DNA of 23,780 bases, from the IMG/VR virus record IMGVR_UViG_3300026094_000036, positions 1 to 23,780 of that record, one strand, 5' to 3'. Below, piece after piece: positions 15,339 through 22,399 of this stretch. Position numbers and translations under genes: made by a program. Source of the DNA: a virus. How positions within the stretch are numbered: the stretch's first letter is position 1; the number at the start of each line of letters is the position of its first letter. The notes beneath the pieces are model-generated. The model ran no database searches and had not been told where the DNA came from. It saw only the letters and a program-made list of their open reading frames with translations.

Positions 15339-16022
15339 ATGGCAAAATACGACACACCAAGTTTACCAGATCAGAAAAAAGCGGAATACGATGGCAGAGA
15401 AGTTACTCTATACGACCCTTTTCGCATTGACGATGACGAAAAAAAGTTTGCGGTCTATGTTGAAAACCCGGATAGTGGGAACATCAACAAGGTTAAGTTT
15501 GGAAGTGCCGACATGGAAATCAAACGGGACAGTGAAGACAATTTGAAATCGTTTCGGGCGCGCATGAAATGTGATGATCTGGATCAGAGTGACAAACATA
15601 CCGCCAAATTTTGGAGTTGTGTTTTTTGGAGAGGTGATAAATCAGTTAGTGATTTGCTTGGTGAATCTTTTCCGGGGCCGTCAATCATCCCCAAAAGCAA
15701 AATTCGCATGTATTTGATCCAAGAATACAATGCGCTTGTAGAATCTTCAGAAACGTCGGATGTTTCATCGGTTCTTGATAGACCGGGAATGGTAATGATT
15801 ACCCCACAAAGCCCAAAATACGATTCTGTGGAGCGTGAAGTGAAAGCTGAAAACCCCAACATGGGTTTCAGTGGGTATTCATTTTATGTTGTCAACACAA
15901 AGACATATGACACGGACCAAGGATTTTCTGAAGTGTGGGGTGGCAATGCCAGCAACTCATTTCAATTTGGGACCGGAATGCGCGATATTCAACCCAATCA
16001 TCAATTGCAACGTGTGATATAG
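15339..16022 (+). CDS. Phage protein with FRARxxC...FWSC motif (DUF5872-like segment)
   Basis: The protein has 227 residues. Residues about 48-95 contain VKFGSADMEIKRDSED, then SFRARMKCDD, then DKHTAKFWSCVFW. This is a widely distributed phage segment (FG-x-MxIK, FRARHxC, DK-x-x-x-(Y/F)WSC) that I associate with DUF5872-type proteins near head genes; the assignment is from memory. The C-terminal half (MVMITPQSPKYDSVEREV, then GYSFYVVNTKTYDTDQGF) is mixed beta and unrecognised. It lies between terminase and portal, where T4 has tail tube gp19, but it shows no resemblance to gp19. The start at 15339 is 4 bases after the previous stop. Confidence 0.65.
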   Translation: MAKYDTPSLPDQKKAEYDGREVTLYDPFRIDDDEKKFAVYVENPDSGNINKVKFGSADMEIKRDSEDNLKSFRARMKCDDLDQSDKHTAKFWSCVFWRGDKSVSDLLGESFPGPSIIPKSKIRMYLIQEYNALVESSETSDVSSVLDRPGMVMITPQSPKYDSVEREVKAENPNMGFSGYSFYVVNTKTYDTDQGFSEVWGGNASNSFQFGTGMRDIQPNHQLQRVI

Positions 16023-16093
16023 CATGAAAGCAGAAAAAGACATATAGCAAAATGCATGTTACACACAAGCGTTTGCATAGCAAGAAGCACACA

Positions 16094-16102
16094 TATAAAA
16101 AC
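16094..16102 (+). promoter_or_regulatory. Possible late promoter TATAAAAAC before the portal gene
   Basis: TATAAAAAC lies 21 bases upstream of the portal ATG, in the 100-base gap 16023-16122. The leader after it is A/C-rich (CCAAAGCAAAAAACAACAAAC) with no Shine-Dalgarno. It resembles the T4-type late promoter TATAAATA. Nothing else was recognised in the gap. Confidence 0.35.
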
Positions 16103-16122
16103 CAAAGCAAAAAACAACAAAC

Positions 16123-18489
16123 ATGCCAGTCAAAAGCAATGCAGAAAAGAGCGGTACGATTCGGCAGGCTTTGAACAAGCTGTTTGGAAGTGAAGTTATT
16201 GTTCGTTCCTCGTCTGGAGGCCAAATCAAGACCGTGGATGTGCGTCAATCTCAAGCTGTGACGCGGTCGTTTCATCACGATAAATACAGACGCATGTATC
16301 AGTCTGGAATGAGTTCATACGCACCCCAGACGGCTGATAAGTACGGGTTTCATGCGAACCGAGTTTCATTATTCCAAACGTATGAAGAAATGGATGAAGA
16401 TCCCATCATTTCTTCTGCACTTGACATTTATGCAAATGAGGCAGCAACCAAAGATGCATTTGGTGAGATTGTTGACGTGGAATGCGAGAATGGCGAGATC
16501 AAGAGTGTTCTTGAAAACTTGATTTACGACATTTTGCATGTTCAAGACAATGCGCGTTGGTGGGCACGCAGTGTTGCAAAGTATGGTGATCTTTTCATGA
16601 AACTTGAAGTGTATCAAGATCACGGTGTTGTCAATGTCCAACCATTGAGTCCATACAACATCCAGCGATATACAGATCCCGATACAGGTCGCACACAGTT
16701 TTCATATGAAGAAGCGGGACATTCTACCCCCAACCAGTCGGACATTACATTTGAAGAATGGGAAATTGCCCATTTCCGATTCACAAACGACAGCAATTTC
16801 TTTCCATACGGAAAGGCTCTCATTGAAAATGGTCGTATGATATGGCAACAGTTGACCCTTATGGAAGAAGCCATGTTGATCCATCGCATCATGCGAGCGC
16901 CTGAAAAGCGTGTATTCAAAATTGACATTGGAAACATTGAACCGGATGCCGTGGATTCGTACATGAAAGGCATCATCAATGATATTCAGCAGACGCCTCT
17001 CATGGACCAACAGACCGGTCAATATAACCTTGAGTTCAATATGCGCAACATGCTTGAGGATTTTTTCTTGCCTGTTAGAGGGCGTGAGAACGGCACAGAG
17101 ATCAATAGTTTGCAGGGTCTTCAGTATCAGGTTATTGAAGACGTGGAGTACCTTCGCAAAAAGCTGATGTCTGCACTCAAGGTCCCAAACGCATTTCTTG
17201 GATATGAGAATGAGATACAGGGAAAATGTATTGACCCAAAGACAGAGATTCCGTTGATTGGCGGTGAAACAGTCACCGCCGAAGAAATTATTGATCACTA
17301 CAACAATGATGACGGAGATTCAGAGCCTCTTTACACATACTCTTATGATGAAGAGTCTGGTGAAATGGTTGCCGGAGAAATTGAGGCAGCAGAAATGACG
17401 CGGCGCAATGCTGAAGTTGTTGAAGTTGAGTTGGATAATGATGAAACCATTGTAACAACACCAGATCACAAATTCATGACGCGTGACGGTGATTGGATTG
17501 AGGCTCAAAATTTGGAGCCTGGACAACCACTCATGCCTCTTCAGAACGCCATTCAATCTACACATAAAAATCATGAGGTTGTGTCCGTTACAAAGCTGGA
17601 AGGCAGAATTGACACGTGTGACATTCAAGTAAAGAAGTACCACAACTTTGCAGTGTCGGCGGGTGTGATCATTCATAATTCAACTTTGGCCCAAGAAAGC
17701 ATCAAATTTGCCAATGCAGTTCGTAACTTGCAAGAATCTCTTGCACAGGAACTCAAAAAGATTGCATTGGTGCATCTTTATACCAAGGGGTATAAAAATC
17801 AGGATCTCGTTGGATTCAACTTCAAATTCACAAACCCGTCTATTGTTGCAGAGCAGGAGCGAATTGAATTTTTGAGCCGGAAGGCGGGCGTGGCACGTGA
17901 TTTGAGAGAATTGCCTATACACTCCGATAAGTGGATTGCAAAGAACATTTTCAACATGTCCGAAGAAGAGTACGAAGAGCAGCTTCGGGAGAAAGTGCGA
18001 GATTGGAAGCGCAATTTCCGCAAAGAACAGATTGAGCGAGAAGGAAATGATCCTGTCAAGACAGGTCAGAGTTATGGAACACCCGGAGACCTTGCAGCAT
18101 CCGGCAATGTCAATCTCAAAAACATTGACATGGACGATCTTGCCAAAAAAGGTGAAGACGGTGATAAAGGGGATAACAAGCCAAAAGGAGAATTTGATAG
18201 TGTCACAAAACAAGATGACGACAAATACGGACTCAAAGACATGTCCAACTTGCTTCGTCCAAAATCAAGCGATCTCAAACAAAATTTCCAGGGGGGCAGC
18301 CCTTTGGCTCTTGATTCGGTAGCCCCAAACCACAAAAAGAATCTGATTCAAGAATCTTTGAAACAAGAAATCATGAATGAGCAGTCCCGACAAGATCAAG
18401 AATGGGAGATCCCTGATGATAGTTTCATGAACGAAAATATCATTGATTCATTCCCCGATCCAAATGATGCAATGGAAATCCTTGAATGA
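16123..18489 (+). CDS. Portal vertex protein (T4 gp20 type) containing an in-frame mini-intein
   Basis: The protein has 788 residues as translated, 637 after removal of the 151-residue intein (369-519). The portal is the dodecameric ring at the head vertex through which the terminase pumps DNA. Matches to the gp20 family include SYAPQTADKYGFHANR, DEDPIISSALDIYANEA, RIMRAPEKRVFKIDIGN, MLEDFFLPVRGRENGTEI, EDVEYLRKKLMSALKVP and, after the intein, TLAQESIKFANAVRNLQ, then LKKIALVHLYTKGY. The intein splits the conserved GK-(S/A)-TLAQE segment. The C-terminal ~130 residues are an acidic, disordered tail containing LIQE and IMNE, possible prohead-protease sites. A TATAAAAAC element precedes the gene, and a terminator follows at 18497-18527. 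Confidence 0.95.
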   Translation: MPVKSNAEKSGTIRQALNKLFGSEVIVRSSSGGQIKTVDVRQSQAVTRSFHHDKYRRMYQSGMSSYAPQTADKYGFHANRVSLFQTYEEMDEDPIISSALDIYANEAATKDAFGEIVDVECENGEIKSVLENLIYDILHVQDNARWWARSVAKYGDLFMKLEVYQDHGVVNVQPLSPYNIQRYTDPDTGRTQFSYEEAGHSTPNQSDITFEEWEIAHFRFTNDSNFFPYGKALIENGRMIWQQLTLMEEAMLIHRIMRAPEKRVFKIDIGNIEPDAVDSYMKGIINDIQQTPLMDQQTGQYNLEFNMRNMLEDFFLPVRGRENGTEINSLQGLQYQVIEDVEYLRKKLMSALKVPNAFLGYENEIQGKCIDPKTEIPLIGGETVTAEEIIDHYNNDDGDSEPLYTYSYDEESGEMVAGEIEAAEMTRRNAEVVEVELDNDETIVTTPDHKFMTRDGDWIEAQNLEPGQPLMPLQNAIQSTHKNHEVVSVTKLEGRIDTCDIQVKKYHNFAVSAGVIIHNSTLAQESIKFANAVRNLQESLAQELKKIALVHLYTKGYKNQDLVGFNFKFTNPSIVAEQERIEFLSRKAGVARDLRELPIHSDKWIAKNIFNMSEEEYEEQLREKVRDWKRNFRKEQIEREGNDPVKTGQSYGTPGDLAASGNVNLKNIDMDDLAKKGEDGDKGDNKPKGEFDSVTKQDDDKYGLKDMSNLLRPKSSDLKQNFQGGSPLALDSVAPNHKKNLIQESLKQEIMNEQSRQDQEWEIPDDSFMNENIIDSFPDPNDAMEILE
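17227..17679 (+). other. Mini-intein (HINT domain, no homing endonuclease) in the portal gene
   Basis: The 151-residue insert begins with Cys1 (CIDPKTEIPL, block A), has block B at TTPDHKFMTRDG (Thr78, His81), block F at CDIQVKKYHNF and block G VIIHN, ending His150-Asn151 followed by extein Ser+1. All residues for standard class 1 protein splicing are present. Length and content leave no room for a LAGLIDADG or HNH endonuclease. The flanking exteins join as ...NEIQGK-STLAQE..., restoring the gp20-family sequence. The linker between blocks A and B is acidic. Confidence 0.92.
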
Positions 18490-18496
18490 CGTGATT

Positions 18497-18527
18497 CGCA
18501 TTCATACCTATATATGAATGTGTTTTT
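18497..18527 (+). terminator. Rho-independent-type terminator after the portal gene
   Basis: CGCATTCATA (18497-18506) pairs with TATGAATGTG (18513-18522) in a 10-bp stem with one G-U pair and a 6-base loop, followed directly by TTTTT (18523-18527). It lies 8 bases after the portal stop. The T-run merges into the TATATAATAC motif at 18527-18536, giving a back-to-back terminator and putative promoter. Confidence 0.65.
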
Positions 18528-18536
18528 ATATAATAC
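18527..18536 (+). promoter_or_regulatory. Putative late promoter TATATAATAC
   Basis: One of three TATATAATA(C/G) elements in the head region (also 20276 and 21171), each in a gap of over 100 bases. It lies 92 bases before the start at 18629. The 139-base gap otherwise holds the terminator and a long A/C-rich leader. The consistent 9-base core resembles a T4-like late promoter variant. Confidence 0.5.
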
Positions 18537-18628
18537 CACCCATCAATGCATGTTGTATATCTCCACATATACACACAGGACGATAGGAAAGAGACAAAAA
18601 ACACCATCACCACATATAACACATTGAA

Positions 18629-19498
18629 ATGAAGAAAATCAAGCATTCCAAATACAAGAATTCTGGACTGATATTTGAGCTTTTGGCACGTCAGATCACA
18701 CAAGATGTGTTAAATGGGCGTGAACAAAGCCATGCCATGAATATCATTCGTGAATACTACAAAAACACGGAGGTTGCCAAAGAATACTCCCTTTACCGTG
18801 TTCTCATGAATGAAAACTATCGGGATGAAAAGAAAGCACGAAATCTTCTTCAGCGTGTGTTGCGCAATAGGCGTATGCTTGATGAAGACAAGTTGAAAGA
18901 CGAGAAATACCGACTTGTTGGGGAAATCAAAGACAAGTACCCCCTTAAAGAGTTTTTCAAAACGAATATAAGCAATTATCGCAAGTTTGCAAGCATATAC
19001 AAGCTATTCCAAGCTGAACTGCAAGAAGAGGTTTACAACCCAACTGACGTTGTTGAGAGTGAAAGTACAATCATTGAGCATATCACAATTCCTAACACGT
19101 CCATTGATGACAAAGTAAAGCAGTCGGACTTGATAAAAGAATACAAAAAGCAAAGCCGTGGATTCCGGATGTATGCTCAAAAGTTGATGATGAAGCGCTT
19201 CAATGAAAAATACAACGGGTTGGGTGAGAATCAAAAGAAGCTGATTCGCAAATACATCAACAACATTTCAAACACCAACAATATGACCGAATATCTCAAT
19301 TCGGAGGTGGATCGGTTGGCTGAAGCCTTTTCGGACATATTGCCCAAGATCAAAGACGACGTTGCACGGATTAAGGTAGACCAAGCCGTTGATCTCATTG
19401 AAAACATCAAATGCGAGCACACGGTTTATGAACAGAATGTCAAACGTATGCTGATGTATTATCAGCTATACAACGAGATTGAACAAACGCTGTTATAG
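18629..19498 (+). CDS. Conserved portal-proximal phage protein, possible prohead core/scaffold
   Basis: The protein has 289 residues, almost all charged helix. The N-terminus KKIKHSKYKNSGLIFELLAR, then QITQDVLNG and NIIREYYKNTEVAKEYSLYR matches what I recall of a conserved hypothetical protein found next to portal genes in marine T4-like phages. EKYRLVGEIKDKYPLKEFF and the middle FRMYAQKLMMKRFNEKY continue the pattern. No enzyme motif, membrane segment or signal was seen. Its location right after the portal, where T4 keeps prohead core genes 67 and 68, suggests a scaffold or core role. That is positional inference. Confidence 0.65.
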   Translation: MKKIKHSKYKNSGLIFELLARQITQDVLNGREQSHAMNIIREYYKNTEVAKEYSLYRVLMNENYRDEKKARNLLQRVLRNRRMLDEDKLKDEKYRLVGEIKDKYPLKEFFKTNISNYRKFASIYKLFQAELQEEVYNPTDVVESESTIIEHITIPNTSIDDKVKQSDLIKEYKKQSRGFRMYAQKLMMKRFNEKYNGLGENQKKLIRKYINNISNTNNMTEYLNSEVDRLAEAFSDILPKIKDDVARIKVDQAVDLIENIKCEHTVYEQNVKRMLMYYQLYNEIEQTLL

Positions 19499-19539
19499 AA
19501 GTTTGCGGATCACACACATACAAAATTTCAAAATACGAC

Positions 19540-20238
19540 ATGAAAATACAGCGCTTGAATGAAGAAGACCCTTGTTGGGATGGGTACACAATGGTTGGAA
19601 CCAAGATGAAAAATGGTGAAGAAGTCCCAAACTGTGTTCCAGATGATGAAGTTGAAAACTATGATGAAGCAACGACAACCGCTAATGTTCCGGGATACAA
19701 TACCCCGTATGCGTTTTCAGGTGACGGAGACCAAGATATGATAGACCAGAAGCGGGAGTATCTAAAAAAATTGAACAAGCAATATGGATATACGCTGATG
19801 GACGATGTTCTATCAGAACAAGCCTTGCAAGACTTCAAGGAATGGATTTTACCATATGCACAGAAAAATGAAAAGGTGTTTGAAAGCGTTCATACACTTT
19901 TTTCCGCTGGTAACCCTATGTTGTCAGAAGCATCTTCATCTGAAATTATCAGAGGGCAGAATATTCGTGATCAAATGTCCACTGACCGGTTTGTTTTGGA
20001 GCTTGAAAAACGAATCGGTGTTTTAGAATTGCATGACGTATTATTATACATTGTTAGAAATCACGGATTGGGGTTTATTGAAGTGAACCAGGGGCGGCAG
20101 GTATATACCACTGCTGATCAAGTGCGTTCCATGCTTGGTGATCGGCAATATACAGATGCATTGTTGTATGGACTATCCAACGATGTTCTTGAACCCGCAC
20201 TGGATGGCATCAAACGAGATTACAACCTTTCTTACTGA
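19540..20238 (+). CDS. Phage protein with CWDGY...VPNCVP motif, probable head-associated
   Basis: The protein has 232 residues. It starts MKIQRLNE-EDPCWDGYTMV, then NGEEVPNCVPDDE. The PCW-x-GY...NG-x-x-VPNCVP motif is common near head genes of marine phages, as far as I recall, usually close to the N-terminus. LNE directly before it fits the gp21-type Leu-x-Glu cleavage rule, so Met1-Glu8 could be a removed propeptide. A second phage-type motif, TTANVPGYNTPYAFSGDGD, follows at about 46-64. The remainder is helical with LEKRIGVLELHDVLLYIVRN. It has a CA-rich leader, starts 41 bases after the previous stop, and is not further identified. Confidence 0.65.
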   Translation: MKIQRLNEEDPCWDGYTMVGTKMKNGEEVPNCVPDDEVENYDEATTTANVPGYNTPYAFSGDGDQDMIDQKREYLKKLNKQYGYTLMDDVLSEQALQDFKEWILPYAQKNEKVFESVHTLFSAGNPMLSEASSSEIIRGQNIRDQMSTDRFVLELEKRIGVLELHDVLLYIVRNHGLGFIEVNQGRQVYTTADQVRSMLGDRQYTDALLYGLSNDVLEPALDGIKRDYNLSY

Positions 20239-20275
20239 AAAAACTGCATAGAGACACCAAAAAATACACGTACCA

Positions 20276-20285
20276 TATATAATAG
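20276..20285 (+). promoter_or_regulatory. Putative late promoter TATATAATAG
   Basis: TATATAATAG lies 76 bases before the start at 20361, in the 122-base gap after the 19540 gene. It shares the exact 9-base core with the elements at 18527 and 21171. It is followed by GGAGAGGG, the only purine-rich run in this gap, which is too far from the ATG to be a ribosome binding site. Confidence 0.5.
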
Positions 20286-20360
20286 GAGAGGGTGTTTCAT
20301 ACAAGAAAGAAAGTTGCATGTAAACAACCATTGAAAAAAACACGCATACCAATAACTGAC

Positions 20361-20570
20361 ATGAACAATAGACTGAAAGAACTTGCTGGAATCCAAAATG
20401 AGAATGAACGACGCGAACAGCTTGAAAAATCATTAACCGAAGCCATTCGCCAGATACCATCAAGAGATTTGGTGTATGAACTTGCGGACACGATGTCTGA
20501 TGATTATCTGGAAGACGTGTTGCGAGAAATTCAACGAAAGATCAACGCGGGGTACTTTGATGAAGAATGA
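20361..20570 (+). CDS. Small helical protein, unknown function
   Basis: The protein has 69 residues, MNNRLKELAGIQNENERREQ onward, all helix-forming and acidic (DTMSDDYLEDVLREIQRKI at the C-terminus). The ATG at 20361 follows an A/C-rich leader. An upstream in-frame ATG at 20292 would start inside the leader and is unlikely. LKE and LTE lie near the N-terminus. Its end overlaps the next start by 11 bases. A prohead core role like T4 gp67 (a similarly small acidic helical protein) is possible on position and size only. Confidence 0.55.
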   Translation: MNNRLKELAGIQNENERREQLEKSLTEAIRQIPSRDLVYELADTMSDDYLEDVLREIQRKINAGYFDEE

Positions 20571-20730
20571 CGTGGTACGAAACATCATTAAGGAGGAGGT
20601 GGAAAAGCAACTTCTGATCCAAGAAGTATTCTCTGCTGAAGAGCGGCGAGAACTCAAAACGATTATCCGGGATGAATTATCAGATGTCTTTTACGATCTC
20701 TTTAGAAAGAGAACCTTTTGGGTTGATTGA
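20560..20730 (+). CDS. Small helical protein with IIKEE N-terminal tag
   Basis: The protein has 56 residues from the ATG at 20560, overlapping the previous gene by 11 bases. MKNDVVRNIIKEEVEKQLLI, then QEVFSAEER: an N-terminal amphipathic helix with IKE and IQE, similar to the tags at 12115, 14843 and 22396. The second half (LKTIIRDELSDVFYDLFRKR) repeats the helix style. The in-frame extension to 20476 is not credible. The coding sequence contains TAAGGAGGAGGTGG at about 20588, a near-perfect anti-Shine-Dalgarno complement with no start codon behind it. Confidence 0.5.
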   Translation: MKNDVVRNIIKEEVEKQLLIQEVFSAEERRELKTIIRDELSDVFYDLFRKRTFWVD

Positions 20731-20825
20731 AATGCTCCAAGGGGGATATATAGAGAGCGTATGTGTGCGTAAAAGAGTGTAGCGTGCATTGTGTGTATAT
20801 TCAATCCAAAACAAAAAATAACGCC

Positions 20826-21167
20826 ATGAAAATCCATAATGATAGCAGCAGCAATTCCAAGCAAGACAAAAAACTCCCAGACGTTCTTGTGGAATACGTT
20901 CAGAAGGTTGTGTTGTCCGAATTAGAGATGTTTCGCAAAAACGTTATTTCTTCACGATTGAAGAAACTGGAACGGATCGTGTCCCGAGGAAAAGGCGCGC
21001 GAATTGACGGTGTTGTTGTTGACCCCGCCACAGCAGAGAACATTCTTGACTATTATCACAACTATCTCGGAGATAACACCAAAAATCGGTTTATGCGTTG
21101 GCCCATTCGCAAGATGATGTTTGGGGCAAATAATGCTTCAATGGATTTAATGGAAGGTGGTTTTTGA
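20826..21167 (+). CDS. Small basic protein between portal and protease, unknown function
   Basis: The protein has 113 residues from the ATG at 20826 (the in-frame ATG at 20763 is in the leader). After a Ser/Asn/Lys-rich disordered start comes a helix (VEYVQKVVLSELEMFRKNVI), then VDPATAENILDYYHNYLGDN, then RFMRWPIRKMMFGANNASMD. No known family. By position it could be a prohead core component. A TATATAGAG element lies at about 20747, 79 bases before the start. Confidence 0.55.
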   Translation: MKIHNDSSSNSKQDKKLPDVLVEYVQKVVLSELEMFRKNVISSRLKKLERIVSRGKGARIDGVVVDPATAENILDYYHNYLGDNTKNRFMRWPIRKMMFGANNASMDLMEGGF

Positions 21168-21170
21168 TAT

Positions 21171-21180
21171 TATATAATAC
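21171..21180 (+). promoter_or_regulatory. Putative late promoter TATATAATAC
   Basis: Identical to the element at 18527-18536 over 10 bases. It lies 24 bases before the ATG at 21205 and 216 before the protease start, just after the previous stop. Confidence 0.5.
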
Positions 21181-21381
21181 AGCCACACTCACAACACATT
21201 CGCAATGGATATAATAGTCTTTTTGAAAGATACCGAAATCAACTCATGGAGTCAATGATCAACGACTTGAACGGAGTCAAGTTTGCATACATTTTTGAAT
21301 TTGAGGTCAAAAATGGAGAGTTGTTTCTTTCTACATGTCCAATGAGGTAACGACACGCTACATGGACATTTGATGAATTCA

Positions 21382-21389
21382 TATAAATC
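21382..21389 (+). promoter_or_regulatory. Possible late promoter TATAAATC before the protease gene
   Basis: TATAAATC differs from the T4 late consensus TATAAATA at one base and ends 7 bases before the ATG at 21397. That is very close for a promoter; it would give a transcript with almost no leader, so this call is weak. Confidence 0.25.
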
Positions 21390-21396
21390 ACACAAC

Positions 21397-22023
21397 ATGC
21401 CAAAACAAAAAGCTGACATTGTAGACGTGATCCCCTTTCAATACGAAAGGGTTCCAATTCAAGAGTCTTCCGGAAATGCCCAACTCACGGTGAAAGGAGT
21501 TTTGCAACGGGCAAACGCCAAAAACCAAAATGGTCGCATTTACCCAAAGAAAATTCTCAAGCGAGAAGTTGAAAAGTACAAGAAGGAAAAGGTCAACGAG
21601 CGTTTGAGTTTGGGGGAACTTGACCACCCGGACGATTCCACCGTCAATCTCAAAAACGTGTCTCATATCATCACAGATATATGGTGGCGAGGAAACGATG
21701 TGATGGGGAAAGTGGAGATCCTCCCAACTCCAAATGGGAATATCTTGAAAAGCCTGATTGAAGCCAATGTGAATGTTGGCATTTCCAGTCGTGGGATGGG
21801 CAGTGTTCAAAGCACGGGCGGTGACACAGTCAGAGTTGGCAATGACTTTGACTTGATTGCATGGGATTTCGTATCCAACCCTTCAACTCACGGAGCATTC
21901 ATGGAACAACTTAACGAATCCTTCAACTCTCAACGAATTATCACTCCGTGGAACCGGGTTACTTCATTTGCAGGTGAAATCATTGGAGAAATGAGTGACG
22001 AATACCATGATCCGACTGATTGA
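21397..22023 (+). CDS. Prohead core protease (T4 gp21 type, S77-like)
   Basis: The protein has 208 residues from the ATG at 21397 (the in-frame ATG at 21370 is less likely). It matches the gp21 head-maturation protease family: VKGVLQRANAKNQNGRIYPK at the start, catalytic His77 in LGELDHPDD, and the nucleophile Ser in VGISSRGMGS (Ser130/131), then FDLIAWDFVSNPSTHGA. In T4 this enzyme acts inside the prohead, cutting scaffold, capsid and internal proteins after (Ile/Leu)-x-Glu, and then itself. Here PIQE-S near residue 20 and QLNE-S near 190 are possible self-cleavage sites. It lies downstream of the portal, as in T4. Its end overlaps the next gene by 17 bases. Confidence 0.9.
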   Translation: MPKQKADIVDVIPFQYERVPIQESSGNAQLTVKGVLQRANAKNQNGRIYPKKILKREVEKYKKEKVNERLSLGELDHPDDSTVNLKNVSHIITDIWWRGNDVMGKVEILPTPNGNILKSLIEANVNVGISSRGMGSVQSTGGDTVRVGNDFDLIAWDFVSNPSTHGAFMEQLNESFNSQRIITPWNRVTSFAGEIIGEMSDEYHDPTD

Positions 22024-22399
22024 GATTGCACAACAAGGTGAAATGCAAGAATTGAATGAGTTTGCATCCAATCTTGCCCAAGCAATTGATCTGTACAGAA
22101 GCGGGTCAAGCGGTGGGTATGTAGTATGGACGGGCCATGTTGGATCATGGAGAATCAACGTTGAAGTCAACAAAAGTAATCGGACATTGGATGTGTCATT
22201 ATCGGATCAATCGGTTCGCATGGATCATAAGATCATATTTCATGCAAAAACCACGACCGATGATTATCCCACGTGGGACACATTTGTTGTGAGTTCGGGT
22301 CAGCTAACCGAACTTGAATCGTTCAAATCAACAAGCATGTCCGACTTTGTCAAGCATGTGTTCACGGCAGCCAAAAACAACAAAGAATATCTATCATGA
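22007..22399 (+). CDS. Small protein overlapping the protease gene, unknown function
   Basis: The protein has 130 residues from the ATG at 22007, overlapping the protease gene by 17 bases; an in-frame GTG at 21995 is an alternative. It starts with a helix (MIRLIEIAQQGEMQELNEFA, containing LNE), then a mostly beta region (GGYVVWTGHVGSWRINVEVN, then DVSLSDQ and HKIIFHAKTT) and a C-terminal helix. No known family. Its stop overlaps the next ATG as ATGA, so it is probably translationally coupled in both directions and may be a head protein made with the protease. Confidence 0.55.
   Translation: MIRLIEIAQQGEMQELNEFASNLAQAIDLYRSGSSGGYVVWTGHVGSWRINVEVNKSNRTLDVSLSDQSVRMDHKIIFHAKTTTDDYPTWDTFVVSSGQLTELESFKSTSMSDFVKHVFTAAKNNKEYLS

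Larger units (their letters stand above)
21168..21396. other. 229-base gap with late-promoter-like elements and short ORF fragments
   Basis: The gap contains TATATAATAC at 21171, an A/C-rich leader with ATG at 21205 (17 codons, MDIIVFLKDTEINSWSQ), an ATG at 21246 opening 34 codons (MESMINDLNGVKFAYIFEFE onward) and an ATG at 21335 opening 12 codons, each in a different frame. A second TATAAATC element is at 21382. The three pieces could be a decayed small gene with frameshifts, or leader sequence. I see no complete gene and no RNA gene here. Confidence 0.4.

Noticed and set aside
15339-16022. Tail tube protein (gp19) by T4 gene order
   Set aside because: Sequence shows the FRAR/WSC phage motif and nothing resembling gp19.
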